Shown here: piece after piece, positions 11,425-22,197 of the stretch
How positions within the stretch are numbered: position 1 is the first letter of the stretch
How the letters are laid out: the number at the start of each line of letters is the position of its first letter
Assembly: GCA_018524725.1 (NCBI GenBank)
Contig: JAEUWP010000486.1
Coordinates: 32,135-96,134, forward strand
Source: Podaxis mareebaensis
Lineage: Eukaryota; Basidiomycota; Agaricomycetes; Agaricales; Agaricaceae
Length of the DNA stretch: 64,000 bases
Direction: 5' to 3'
Made by a program: the position numbers and the translations under genes
Notes under the pieces: model-generated
Seen by the model: the letters and a program-made list of their open reading frames with translations, nothing else
Database searches by the model: none
Told to the model about the DNA's origin: nothing

Positions 11425-12939
11425 TCAACGATTGCGTTTATCTATCCAGTAGCCTACACTATTCGCGCTTTCATCGGCATGGATATATGGCTCATATGTT
11501 TGCACCTTTGACGGTCCAAAACTCGGAGGTCCAGGAGTCAAGAGATACTCCATCGGGGACGAGCTCTTCATCAGTGCAGACACCCTGGGTATCCTTTTCT
11601 TTCGGTTGGGCTGTCCTCCTGGAGGAGATGGCACCGGAGTGCTGTTGTACAAGGGGCTGTACGGGGGCCATTCGTCTATTCTGATGGACGAGTCCGGGTG
11701 GCCTTCCCTAAGGTACGCAGGGTGTGTTGGGTCAATAACTTGGCGGTAGTAGGTGTAGACCAGCAGACAATAAATAATCGAAGGCAAGAGAGAGAAAACG
11801 AACAGGGACACAATCTGAGATGGGCCCTCGTTCACCCAAGCAGCTTGGCATGCTATCAATACTTAATGTGAGTAATCCTATTCAGGTGGTAAAAGAGACA
11901 TTGATTTACCCGTTGTCGCATCCTTATTGCTCATGCCGTGCTGCGCCAGCGGCCACGGCCGTCCCCTCTAAATCACTGTTAGCTAAAGCAGGGGGCATCC
12001 GTTGCCGGACCCACGAAGATGGATTTACTTGCCAACTCCCCAGCCTCCGCCAACGCGATACATTCCTGTACAACGTCATTCTAGGAAGGTGGGATCAACA
12101 GGGGCATCGGCATCACACCATAGACACCGCACCCACCTTGAACATATAAAAAGTTAACCCAGCCACCGCTCCTGCAACCGTGACTACAAGCGCAGAGAAA
12201 ATAGCCAAGCAGGCGTAGATCCGGACGAAAACAACGCGTTGCTAACAAATTGCCAAAACTTCAGCCTTTCCTGTACTAACTCCGAAAATCCCGGTTCCGA
12301 CACACGTACCATAGCGATACTGAGCATGCCAAAGATATCGATCAGGCCGGTGGTGAGATACATGCTACACAGGGCGGATGATACACTGGCCAAATGCGTA
12401 AAATGTACTAAATCCAGGTAGTGCCTGAGCACCGGTATTTGGCTAAAAACAGAACGCGACTCACGATTGTTGTCCACGTCTACATCATGGTATGCATTGA
12501 GCTGCATAGCGTGTAAATCGCACAGCTTCTATGGATCTGAAATGCCGCTCACCGCACTGCGAATAGGAACGTTAGTCTGAGGGCTGACGGATACCGGAAC
12601 AACCGACGTACGAGAGGGTAAACCGCAGCGTATTGATTCCGGATACTACACAATGCATCGCACCATCAGAGATTATTCCATCATCACACTTCCAAGCTCC
12701 TCACCGGCGAGAACAACATTCCTCCAATTCGTACGATACAAAGTGGTGAAAAAGGACCTTGCCTTTTCGCGTTGCGAACGAGCTAAGAAGCCATATAATC
12801 AATATCAGGACAGTGCTGAGTACTCCAATCAGACATACGTGGGTATCTATTGTCAACTTGACACTCGAATCAGCATCTCTTCATCTCCAACAGATGTAAT
12901 ACTACACTTACTTTTCAATTGAAGTGGCGGTGGGCGCAT
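11425..12939 (-). CDS. Four-TM membrane protein, paralogue of the gene at 13671-15128
   Basis: The start at 12939 encodes MRPPPLQLK, then a GTAAGT donor, mirroring MDSRPPPPQ plus donor in the plus-strand neighbour. Hydrophobic segments follow in order: CLIGVLSTVLILIIWLL (about 12830-12780), SSALCSMYLTTGLIDIFGML (about 12380-12310), FVRIYACLAIFSALVVTVAG (about 12230-12160) and IVSLFVFSLLPSIIYCLLVY (about 11820-11760). The segment YYRQVIDPTHPA after the last TM corresponds to YLRQVLDPTSVA in the neighbour, and NDVVQECIALAE to NDIINTCTNLSE, so the two are clearly homologous. A cytosolic Pro-rich tail ends at 11425. The middle splice sites (12780-12420 and 12130-11860) are not fully resolved. The function is unknown; a tetraspan, MARVEL-like topology is an inference. 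Confidence 0.65.
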
Positions 12940-13670
12940 TATTCTGCTCAACAGAAACAGTAGGAGCGGTGCTGCAGGAGTGGTACCAGACAAAGGGTGA
13001 GAGAGCCGCGGGCAGCGGTTAATATGTATTCTCCGCCTCTGTTACAGCTCGATGATGCACTGGCAACCATCCCCTGGTCGTTGTGTGCAGCGCCATCACT
13101 ACCATTTCGGGGTGTCGCAAACCGTTGCATCATGGATGCCCCCTAGTAAGCCAATATGTTGGCTCGTTGGCGTTATCTTTCCTTCTTGGCAACGCGGTAA
13201 ATCAAGCGAACAATATGCCGTATGTCATAATTATCCCCCTGCTCTGGTACCCGGTGAGAACCTCCATCTCACATAAAAATAGCGGTGAGGCAATATTTCT
13301 GGCACAGCCTAGTATTGACTCTAGGCCGTGGTGGGCATCTCGGGTCCCGCAGCGTCCGAATCCAACTCCTAAATCTTATCATAGAAAATCGCCATCTTCT
13401 CAGACAGTCCCCTAGGGTTATTGTATCACAAGTGTCAAAGCTGAAGAGACAGGCTCAAACAAAGAACATTTGTGGAGGAGCAGAGGATAAATACGGGACA
13501 ATCACCACCAAGGTTGCGAGGGAAGCGACAATTAAGCCAAACAAAACCAAGCATTGCTCGTAACTGCGGGAGCACCGCCTCAGAGCCCTTCATAACAGTG
13601 ACCACGACCTTCTCCACGACTCCCAGTTTACGACTACCCTACCGCACCTAATCAGAAATACCTCCTCAGG
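12940..13670. other. Intergenic region between divergent paralogues, with a possible coding relic
   Basis: No complete gene is supported. On the minus strand, 13617-13555 can be read as a short hydrophilic start (KVVVTVMKGSEAVL) and then, one frame over, a very hydrophobic stretch (LVLFGLIVASLATLVVIV). They could be joined only by a frameshift. This may be a relic of a further copy of the flanking membrane-protein family, but that is weakly supported. Confidence 0.3.
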
Positions 13671-15128
13671 ATGGACAGCAGGCCTCCTCCTCCACAAGGT
13701 ACGTACTTGATTGCTTGTCAGTCAGAAGCTAGTGTGCTGAGATTTCAATTGCAGGTAAGCACCAAGCGATATTGAATTAATTGGGCACGGTTTGACCATG
13801 GGTCCTGCTCCTTGCCGCAGGTCCTCCCCCGTCGTACGCCTTTGTGACAAGGGTGTATAAGAGAAGTTTGAGACCCATTGTACTTGCTCGTATGTGTTCA
13901 ACCGCTTGTGGACTGCGGGCAGGACCTGACTGCTGCTTTAGTTGCATTCGCTGGTCTATTATGGACTCTCTTTGGGTGAGCATTATGAATCATATATTGT
14001 AGCCAACAAACTAACGTCTCACTTAGAGCTGTATGTGCACGTCACCACTCGTCTACCCCCGAGCGCTTACCACGAAAACCAGATCGGATACTTCAGAAAT
14101 GCCGCCATTGATCAACTAGGTTCGTCGTCTCCGTTAACTGCGGTATCCGCCTCCTCACTTGGGCACACAGGGTCCGTACCCAAACTGAGAGTCGTGTACA
14201 TCATCTTGGGCGCCCTATACATGACAGTTGCGGGAATTGAACTGCTGGGATTAATCGCAGCGACAACAGTATGCGCCACAGCTTTTCCCATTGTCGCCGT
14301 GCTGACGTTGATATCTCAATAGCAACGTGTTCGTCTTGTGCGCCTGTATGCCTATGGCACTGGTTTGAGTGCGTTAATCATTACTGGCACCGGTTTGCTG
14401 CAAGTCATCGTACACTTTACGATGAAGGTTTGTTCTGTTGTTTGTTTCCTTCGTTTCTCGGGGTATTGATGATGTGGTGTAGAATGATATCATCAACACC
14501 TGCACCAACCTTTCTGAGGATGGCAGAATAGTCTACGTAGGTTTCCTTTGTCCCAACGATATTCTGCTTCTGACCGGCTTGCAGTTTGGATTCTGGGGTC
14601 CCATCACCCGTGACTTGACACGGTCAGAAGCCGAAACATGTAAGTTCCTCTTGTTCATTCCCCCCTCACTTCAGCTAATTTTATTTCTAGTGTGTAAGCA
14701 CTACTGGGACCGCGACTCATGGCAAGAAATCATTGCCTTCCTCGTGACAACCCGTACGTCCACTAACCCATACCCCAAAATCCCTGTTTAGACTAACACA
14801 TCAACTGGTAGTAATCGCATTCTTCTTCTCCGCCGTCGCATTCGGCTACCTCCGACAAGTCCTCGACCCGACCAGCGTAGCCAACGCCTCCCGCGCTCCA
14901 TCCTACGCAGTGCGCAACGGCGACTACCCATTACATTACAACCCGCCCTACCACGGCCAATACAATCAACCATACTACGGACAACCTGCGTACGGTTATG
15001 GCGATGACGCATTCGTACCTCCTTACGAACCCAAGCCTGGATATACGCCGCCGGAAAATAAGGCTGGGTATACCGAGGACTCGAAGGATCCTTTCGCGGA
15101 CCAGCACCCTTCAGGTTCGAGGGTTTGA
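13671..15128 (+). CDS. Four-TM membrane protein with Tyr/Pro-rich cytosolic tail
   Basis: ATG at 13671 opens MDSRPPPPQ; later exons read GPPPSYAFVTRVYKRSLRPI (about 13820-13885), then a short TM piece AFAGLLWTLFG (about 13945-13975). Next come NQIGYFRNAAIDQLG, TM segment VVYIILGALYMTVAGIELLG (about 14195-14250), TM segment LVRLYAYGTGLSALIITGTG (about 14335-14395), NDIINTCTNLSEDGRIVY, FGFWGPITRDLT, and a last TM IAFFFSAVAFGYLRQVLDP (about 14815-14875). The C-terminal tail is rich in Tyr, Pro and Gly (PPYHGQYNQPYYGQPAYGYG), a feature often seen in trafficking or adaptor-binding tails. Most introns from 14100 on close in phase. The join between 13976 and 14085 is uncertain and may involve a very small exon. 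Function unknown; divergently arranged with its paralogue on the minus strand. Confidence 0.75.
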
Positions 15129-16050
15129 GATGCGTCGTGAGATGATGATCCAGATAATGCATGAGAGATTCTATTCTGCTCCTGTTTTTTGTTGTGTGTG
15201 TGGACATTGTGTATTAGTTCAGCCCGTTTATGATACATGTATGTTGCATTAGTTCTAACTTAAATTGATGTGGGACGTTGGCGCAATGGCGTCCGGGGAG
15301 ACTGGACAGTGGAAAAAACATATTGTGGTGAAGCGACATTTCGAAAATAACCGGCACCATGGATTGGGTGGAGGAACATGGGGTATGAGTAACAAAAATT
15401 CAGGCGGTGAGTTTTTGAAGAGGAACGCTCTCGGGTCGCGCCAGTGGCACGTTCTTGACCACCTATGCCGGGGTTCGGCATATGTAGGGTGGGAGGGGTA
15501 TGAAGTTTAGAAAGGAGTGTGAGTGGGCGCAATTCTGGCTACGGAAACGGTCGGTGAGGTGGAAAGTAGAGTGTGTGGAAAGGTGTCGCGTTGCGTCCGT
15601 AACCGTGACACGTCGAACGAGAATAAGCACCTGAATCATCGATGCATCACTCGCTAGGTGCACCACTTATGCGGATGAGCGAAGATCAGTTGTTAGTGAT
15701 GATGTCACGTATTCAAGGATAAAAACAACGCCCATATTCCAGAGTCTATCAGTATATCCGCGGATTGGCGCTCTTTGTGATACCTGGGGAGGGGTAAATG
15801 ACAAGAAAGGCTGAAACGTTCTGGGCGAGGTTAGGAGAGGCGAGGCATCCTAAGGGGAGAAGACGTAAAGTCGTTGTGTGGGTTTCTGAGCACGCTACAG
15901 AATGGCAAGCAGGCGTTGGAATCCGTATTGTGCAGGCGGGGGAGTCTCTGTATCGTGCTTACTAATACATTAGGCACGATAACTAGCTCCACAGTCAAAA
16001 ATCAGCGTCACATCCATAATTATCACCTCGCTTGGTCTCCTTCCACCGAC
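15129..16050. other. No gene supported (intergenic)
   Basis: Only short frames on both strands (none above 90 codons apart from the upstream extension of the F-box ORF). The promoter and 5' leader of the F-box gene at 16051 must lie at its right end. Confidence 0.45.
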
Positions 16051-17829
16051 ATGTCTGCAGGCCTCGCAAACTTCTACGACATCCCCTACGAACTCCTCGC
16101 CCAAATCTTCGTGCACCTCGACAATGCCACCCTCTTTTCCCTCGGAAAAGTAAATCACCATTTTAACTACGTCGCTCTGCTCGCCCTTTTCGGGCGGAAC
16201 CAAGTCGCGGGGGTGCAAGAAGGTCATATCGTTTCTCGCCTCGCACCGCCTGAAATTGTCCCTGCACTTAATGCAGCACTGTGGATAACCGACCTCCACT
16301 CTATCACGTACCACTTCAATTCGGATTTTGATCGTATGGTACAAGAAACGAGAGGGTTAGAAGCCTTTATTCGTAGGCTGTCCAACGTGGGGCACGTGGC
16401 AGTGTATTTCGCAAATGTGGATAATTGGTTGGAGGAGCTGCAATGTTTGCATGGGATGTTTGGGAGTTGCATTGTTGAGAAGCAGATGCCGGCGTTGGGT
16501 AGGCAGAGGTGGAGGAAGGCGTTTATGGGGTTGGTGGATAGTGTGCTTGCGAAGGCGAATGGGCGTGTTGACTTGTTGGTTTCTGGTGGGGACCAGTTGC
16601 GGGAGTTTTATGTTAATGATGAAGCGACGATGGTGGGGAAGGGAGGTGGGTGGATGGGTTTTGGGATGTCGTTCTGGGCGCACTCTTCGACGCTGCTGCT
16701 TCCTGCTTTGGGGTGCGTCGGACATGCCTGTCGCCTTGACTCTGTGCTGAAGGACGCTTTGTTTAGGCTGTCTGAAGTTGGGTCCTTTTCCCATATTGCG
16801 TTTCGGGCTGGACAGATCTGGTCTAGCGTTGGAAGATGGATCCGGGGGTGCTTCGATCCCGCGTGTGCGCCGCATCATGATCTTCCCTCACCTCCATCCG
16901 CATTGACTCTTCAAGAACCCGCTCACATGGGCGAAAGCCTGGAATCTGAGCCCATCTCGAGGCCTTGTCTGTCCAATTTCCAAATCCGCACTTCGATGCT
17001 CCTCGAACCACCTTTCTTCCACAAGACCATCCATATCCTTCAGACCCAAGCACCGGCGCTCCGAGAACTTTACCTCATCGGCGCCAAAGCCACCACTGAC
17101 GTTTGGCATGAGCTGTTCTCGAGCATACATCTACCTGCATTAGAGACCTTCTGCTACATGATCGATACCCCCATCATCTATCACCCCACCTTAACTCTCC
17201 AAATCGTTCATGACTTTTTGGTTCGCCACCCGACGATCCAATCCCTCGAACTCTATGGCATCATTATACCCCCGGAATTCCCGGAACTCCAAGAGAGTAT
17301 ACTCCCAAACTTGACGCGTCTAGACGCGCATCCACAAGTCGTCGCATGGTTCCTGAAGGATGCGAAGCAATTACCCAAGCTGGATACGGTGCACATAACT
17401 TCGGAGTACACGGCCAGCTGGATGGATCGACCCAATACCTATGCACACTTTGACGAAGGCATCCTTTCCGTTTCCACCCACCCCCGTGCAACCAACCTCC
17501 ACTTTAAGTTCAATACAGAATTAGAACTTCTGCCATGGCTAATGGCACACATAGACCTCGGGCGCACAGGAAGCGCACTAGGGCAGCTGGTGAACGTTAA
17601 CAAGCTGACAATTTCATGTCAGCAGTCGGTGGACATTCCGCGGGATGCGTTGGTGAATGTCGTGCCGAGGTGGTTGTGTTTGTTTCCGAGTTTGGAGGAG
17701 TTTGTGGTGGCTGATCTTCCGTGCCCAGATGAAGTTCTAGAGTTCAAGGAGTTTCATGTGGCAGTTGTGAGAGCCTGCCCGGGGTTGAAGAGGTTTATGG
17801 TTTGCGATAAAGAGATACTGTTGAATTGA
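16051..17829 (+). CDS. F-box protein, 592 aa (tandem paralogue 1)
   Basis: A single long exon. The frame is open 59 codons further upstream, but the F-box starts directly after the ATG at 16051 (FYDIPYELLAQIFVHLDNATLFSLGKVNHHF), so this start is preferred. The body contains hydrophobic repeat strands without a known enzymatic motif. It shares a block-by-block order with the next gene: GHIVSRLAPPEIVPALNAALWI against GYVVSRLASKEVVPALNAALWI; FFHKTIHILQTQAPALRELYL against the matching FFQHTLNLLQNHSSTLRHLEI; and PNLTRLDAHPQVVAWFL against PNLNHLDAHPQIVSWLL. They are therefore tandem duplicates. The expected role is SCF substrate recognition. The lack of introns contrasts with the F-box gene at 3155. 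Confidence 0.85.
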   Translation: MSAGLANFYDIPYELLAQIFVHLDNATLFSLGKVNHHFNYVALLALFGRNQVAGVQEGHIVSRLAPPEIVPALNAALWITDLHSITYHFNSDFDRMVQETRGLEAFIRRLSNVGHVAVYFANVDNWLEELQCLHGMFGSCIVEKQMPALGRQRWRKAFMGLVDSVLAKANGRVDLLVSGGDQLREFYVNDEATMVGKGGGWMGFGMSFWAHSSTLLLPALGCVGHACRLDSVLKDALFRLSEVGSFSHIAFRAGQIWSSVGRWIRGCFDPACAPHHDLPSPPSALTLQEPAHMGESLESEPISRPCLSNFQIRTSMLLEPPFFHKTIHILQTQAPALRELYLIGAKATTDVWHELFSSIHLPALETFCYMIDTPIIYHPTLTLQIVHDFLVRHPTIQSLELYGIIIPPEFPELQESILPNLTRLDAHPQVVAWFLKDAKQLPKLDTVHITSEYTASWMDRPNTYAHFDEGILSVSTHPRATNLHFKFNTELELLPWLMAHIDLGRTGSALGQLVNVNKLTISCQQSVDIPRDALVNVVPRWLCLFPSLEEFVVADLPCPDEVLEFKEFHVAVVRACPGLKRFMVCDKEILLN

Positions 17830-18128
17830 TCGATATAACAGCAGTATCCCTATCTGTATCATCATCTGTACCATTATTCGTATCATTATATTATTCGTGT
17901 AATCCCGGTAGATTCGGATCAGTATGTGCGTCATAGACTTATCACTGCCGTTTTCCATGGTCAACGCAGGTCAACGGACTCTTCCCTACCTTCATTATGA
18001 TATAAACGTGTCAGGGTCCCGATGTATCAGAAAGGCTTCTAATATTTGAGCCCGGGGCACACGCTGACTCACCTTAACACCGCCTTCTTCATCCACTGCC
18101 TTCACCGACATCTCCTAGGGCGACCTCA

Positions 18129-20012
18129 ATGCCCGGAGGAGGCAAGGAATCCTCAACAGACCTCGCAACATGGTCCGACCTACCTATCGAGATCTTGGAC
18201 CAAATCCTCTGCCTCTCAGACACCCCTACCCTCCTCTCTCTCAGTAAACTCAACCACACCCTCAACCGCCTCGCCCTCGAACACCTCTTCAAACGTGAAA
18301 ACGTAACCAATCCAAAACAGGGCTACGTCGTCTCTCGTCTTGCTTCTAAAGAAGTCGTCCCGGCACTCAACGCTGCGCTTTGGATCAAACATCTCCCACA
18401 TGTCACTTATTACTTGAACCCTGATGTTAAGAGATTGTTTGATGAAGTTGAAGGGCTCAAGAGGTTGGTGCAGCGTGTGCCGGCGAATGAGAGGTTGGAT
18501 TTGTATTTTAGTAGTGTTGATCGGTGGTTTGCGGATGGTGGGCTGAGGCCGGGGGAAGGGGAGGTTACGAGGATTTCGGCGGTGCGGTGGAGGAAGATTT
18601 TTGTGGGTTTGTTGGAGGTGGTGTTGAGGAGGGGGTGTAGGTCTATGAGGGTTGAAGGTGGGCATAGGTTGTCGTTGTATTATGTGGATTATCCGCCTAT
18701 GGATAATGTCGGGGAGAGTACTGTGCCGACTGCGACCGCGACTGAGACTCCTGCTGCGACTCCTGCTGCTGTTGCTGCGCCTGCACCTGTTTTGGAGGCG
18801 TCTGTTTCGTCTGGGACTGTTTCTACTGTTGCGTCGAGCCGACTCTCGGTTGGACGGAAGTTGATTCGTTGGGTCAGGAAACGATTGGGACTCCAAGTGT
18901 CACGATCTCCCCCACCAACGCTGGCCCCCCCAACTCCCGTACTTCAGACTCTTGCGGCGCCCTTACCTCAGGCTCCTCAGACACCTATACCTCTGGCTCC
19001 ACCACTTCCAGAGGCTAATCCACCTCCGACCCCCAAACCGGCCTCATCTATCCCAGATGAAACCGCTGTTACCTCGTTCCAAACTTCATCCCCATGTCTG
19101 GCAGCACTCAACCTCAGGTCATCCATGATGATGCAACCACTCTTCTTCCAGCACACACTCAACCTCTTACAGAACCATTCCTCCACCCTCCGACACCTCG
19201 AAATAGTCAGCATCAAAGTCGCCAAATCCGTCTGGGAAAGCTTCTTCTCAAACCTCACACTCCCAGTCCTCGAAGAATTTATTTACTTGTATGATACCCT
19301 CGTCGTGGAAGAACCATATCTCACGCCCCAACTCCTCCTGGACTTCTTCGTCCGACACCCAACAATCCGCACTATCGAGCTCTACGGCATATCTACAACT
19401 GACACATTCCCACCTATCGATCCAACACTCCTTCCAAACCTCAACCACCTCGACGCGCATCCACAAATCGTTTCTTGGCTTCTCCAACATCCCACATCGT
19501 GCCCTAACCTCCGTTTCGTCTCTCTCACATCGGAATACATCGCCTCCAGACTCTCATTTACAAATCAATTCAATCCCTATGACACTTTCGATACTGGTAT
19601 CCTCACTCTCAGCACTCTCACCTCTCCCTCTTCGTCACGCACCCAACCCATCCACGTTCAATTCAAATTTAGCACCGAACGCGGTTTGTTAACGTGGTTC
19701 CTTGCACATATCACTTTAGGTCACACCAACTCGAGTCCGATTCAACAACTGGAGGGTGTGGAGAGGTTTACGATTTCCGCACATTATCATACGAGGTTTG
19801 AGGAGGAACATCGGGATGTGATTCCTGGGTGGTTGAAGCTGTTTCCGAGTTTGAGGAGGTTGGAGATGGTAGAGTTGCCGTATCCAGAGGAGGTTAGGAG
19901 TGAGGGGTTTGTGAGGGCTGTGAGGGAGGCGGTTCCGGAGTTGGAGACGTGGATTGTGGGGAGGCAGTGGGTTGTTGGAGGGGAGGAGACGAGGTTTTGG
20001 AGGAGTGAATAA
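18129..20012 (+). CDS. F-box protein, 627 aa (tandem paralogue 2, with Pro/Thr-rich insert)
   Basis: A single exon from ATG 18129, which lies 299 bp after the stop of its paralogue. The F-box reads WSDLPIEILDQILCLSDTPTLLSLSKLNHTLNRLAL (about residues 15-50). A low-complexity insert of Ala, Pro and Thr (about residues 200-310, for example TATATETPAATPAAVAAPAP and PPTPVLQTLAAPLPQAPQTP) replaces a segment that is folded-looking in the first copy. The C-terminal half realigns with the paralogue, so the insert is a local expansion rather than a fusion. Strong strand asymmetry here (G-rich 18430-18680, C-rich from 18900) creates long open frames on the opposite strand, which I regard as shadows. 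Expected to act as an SCF adaptor; target unknown. Confidence 0.85.
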   Translation: MPGGGKESSTDLATWSDLPIEILDQILCLSDTPTLLSLSKLNHTLNRLALEHLFKRENVTNPKQGYVVSRLASKEVVPALNAALWIKHLPHVTYYLNPDVKRLFDEVEGLKRLVQRVPANERLDLYFSSVDRWFADGGLRPGEGEVTRISAVRWRKIFVGLLEVVLRRGCRSMRVEGGHRLSLYYVDYPPMDNVGESTVPTATATETPAATPAAVAAPAPVLEASVSSGTVSTVASSRLSVGRKLIRWVRKRLGLQVSRSPPPTLAPPTPVLQTLAAPLPQAPQTPIPLAPPLPEANPPPTPKPASSIPDETAVTSFQTSSPCLAALNLRSSMMMQPLFFQHTLNLLQNHSSTLRHLEIVSIKVAKSVWESFFSNLTLPVLEEFIYLYDTLVVEEPYLTPQLLLDFFVRHPTIRTIELYGISTTDTFPPIDPTLLPNLNHLDAHPQIVSWLLQHPTSCPNLRFVSLTSEYIASRLSFTNQFNPYDTFDTGILTLSTLTSPSSSRTQPIHVQFKFSTERGLLTWFLAHITLGHTNSSPIQQLEGVERFTISAHYHTRFEEEHRDVIPGWLKLFPSLRRLEMVELPYPEEVRSEGFVRAVREAVPELETWIVGRQWVVGGEETRFWRSE

Positions 20013-22197
20013 TGAGGGGAGTGATGGTTTTGTTGGTGTGTTTTGATATTTTCTTGGAGATGGGTAGTACCCGTTTTGTGCTTGCTTTCGTGTGTATTAT
20101 ACCCCAGCAATGAACACCGTTGTGCTAATTCGCTATTTGTGCTATAGAGGCTGCCCTACCTTGTTGCGTCACGACGTGTATTGTTAGTGATGGTTTAAGT
20201 TCGGAGATGGTGCCAAGCCCAGCTTCGCAAGAACTCGGAAGCCAGCTCATAGAGAAGAGAACGACGTCCCCGAGCTTCGCAGGAAAATCGCTCGATCCGT
20301 CCGCGGGTTCTTTCACGAGCTGTGAGGACGTTACTGTGACCGCTCGGGTACTCGTTCTTCTTTCGTCTACCATACAGCTCATTGGTTCACTTGTCTCCGG
20401 ACGAAACGCCGTAACACGCCTTCCTGCGCTGACGTTCCGTGGCCTTTGTGCTGAGTCTGCAAGATCGCGAGCTCATGGAAAGACGCACGTGGTTTTAGCT
20501 CGCGGTTGTCAATCAAAAAGTCTGTGCAGCAAGTGGATGTAACGCGATTTCGTACTCCTTCTAGGCGCAAACTTAAAGCTTAAGGTTTGAGATTTTCTGT
20601 CCGTGTAATTCGCAAGAAGGATCTCAATGTGGGTTGATAGTGCTCTGCGGAGATCCGGTCTTTGGAAAGTTGAACCTGTGCTCGTCCCGTCCCCCGACCT
20701 ACCAAAGGTATACAGAAACACCTATAGTTCTGCACGGTTTTGTTGATGAAAATGTCTATTTATTAGGAAACTGGAAACCTACTGGTTGACTGGGCTCAAA
20801 AGATGCAGGTAAACTGTTTCTACAGATCGTCCTAAATTACTCTACGAACCTGATACTAACTCGTCTGGAAAGATGCTGTCCGCATGTGGCTGCCTCAAAT
20901 CCAATACATAGAGCATCCATCTTCTTTGATGCCATTTTCCGACGCGAGCCCCACTTCAGATATGCCTTGTTCGTCCACAGCCTCCATGGGTGGGGTATTC
21001 AGTTCACATAAAATCTCCGGCGAGTACTGAACGAATTTGTTGAGCGGGCCTCATACACTCAGTCGATGAGACGTTGTTTGCTTTGGACTCTTCTTTCAGT
21101 CCTAAACCCGAAACCCACAGGCTAAAATCCTCTGAAAGCACGAAAGCTCGCCAGAAGGATAAGCTCAATAGTCGGGTGCTCAGTTTTCACGCCAGGAAAG
21201 AGAGGCCTCGGCGGCCTGTTCCAGGGTATAAGAGATGCGCGTATCGAAGAGGCACATAAATAATAGAGTGTATTGGTAGGAGATTAAGTTGTATCTACGA
21301 GCATGTACCTTTTATATACAGTATGGTGGCCGGTTCTCAGTATCACACGATGATGCTGTGAGCACTCCATGTTCACGTCCAGGCTGGTGCTCTGAGCGCA
21401 TCCTCTGCGACTGCGTTCTACCTCAATCAAGGCAAATCCGAAAGGCTATAACTTGACTTACTTTCGTGGAACATTGCTACTGGCACCTCAGTGATGTCCG
21501 CGTCGCCTTTGGACATTTGCCTTTACGAAAAGCCCGTCGTCGCGGTTAATGGTTGGTGCAACAATTACCAAAGTATCAACCTGCTATCTAGTTCGTTGTT
21601 CGGTTCCGTGGCTCAATCTGCTTGTACATCCCGCTAGCTCAGCGATTATGGACTATGGGATTGGGTTCACTCCTAGAACTGGCCTGGAGTCATATTAAGA
21701 ACCTCATATTCGTGTGCAGATTTACAGTCGTGAGTCGTATTACAACAGGCTCAATAAAGCACTATTGGTGACACCTGTGGGTTTATTTTCGTTGTTCCAG
21801 AGCTTGAGGTGGTTGGTGGTTGTGAAGAACGCCGAGCCAGACGGGTGCTGGGTGACGAGGAGTCCCCAGAGAATATTTGGAGTCCACGAACAGGTTATTG
21901 ATGTTTTCGGTTTGAAAATTCTCAACCCGATTGACGTCCTTGCAATGTGGCTGGGACTCGAGTGGGTGAGATCACCGGCTTGTCTACGCCATGCCGACAT
22001 AATTATGGATCTAGGCCAAGACAATCCGCATAAATAGCAGCTTCGTTAATTCCGTTACTACTGCTTTGGCACCATGGCAATCGACGACGTCCAATACCAT
22101 AGAATATTCTGCAATTTCCTCGTTCCCTCTCACTGAGCCCCGTGTGACACTAAGTGGCGACGGCCTTTCAATAGTCCATCACGAGATCATTTTCCGC
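20013..22197. other. No gene supported (about 2.2 kb)
   Basis: Short frames only (up to 111 codons at 20207-20542 and 107 codons at 21714-22037), with no motif and no convincing splice partners. The frame upstream of 22198 is open but lacks an ATG until 22198. Confidence 0.45.

Noticed and set aside
16357..16878. 173-codon minus-strand ORF
   Set aside because: Shadow of the F-box gene at 16051; the plus-strand frame has conserved paralogous sequence.
18216..18896. 226-codon minus-strand ORF rich in Arg, Pro and Asn
   Set aside because: It is antisense to the F-box gene and arises from strong base asymmetry of that gene; no motif and low-complexity composition.
21600..21690. tRNA-like stretch with A-box-like TGGCTCAATCTG and B-box-like GGGTTCACTCC
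   Set aside because: The acceptor arms pair poorly and no proper anticodon arm can be drawn; at best a degenerate tRNA relic.
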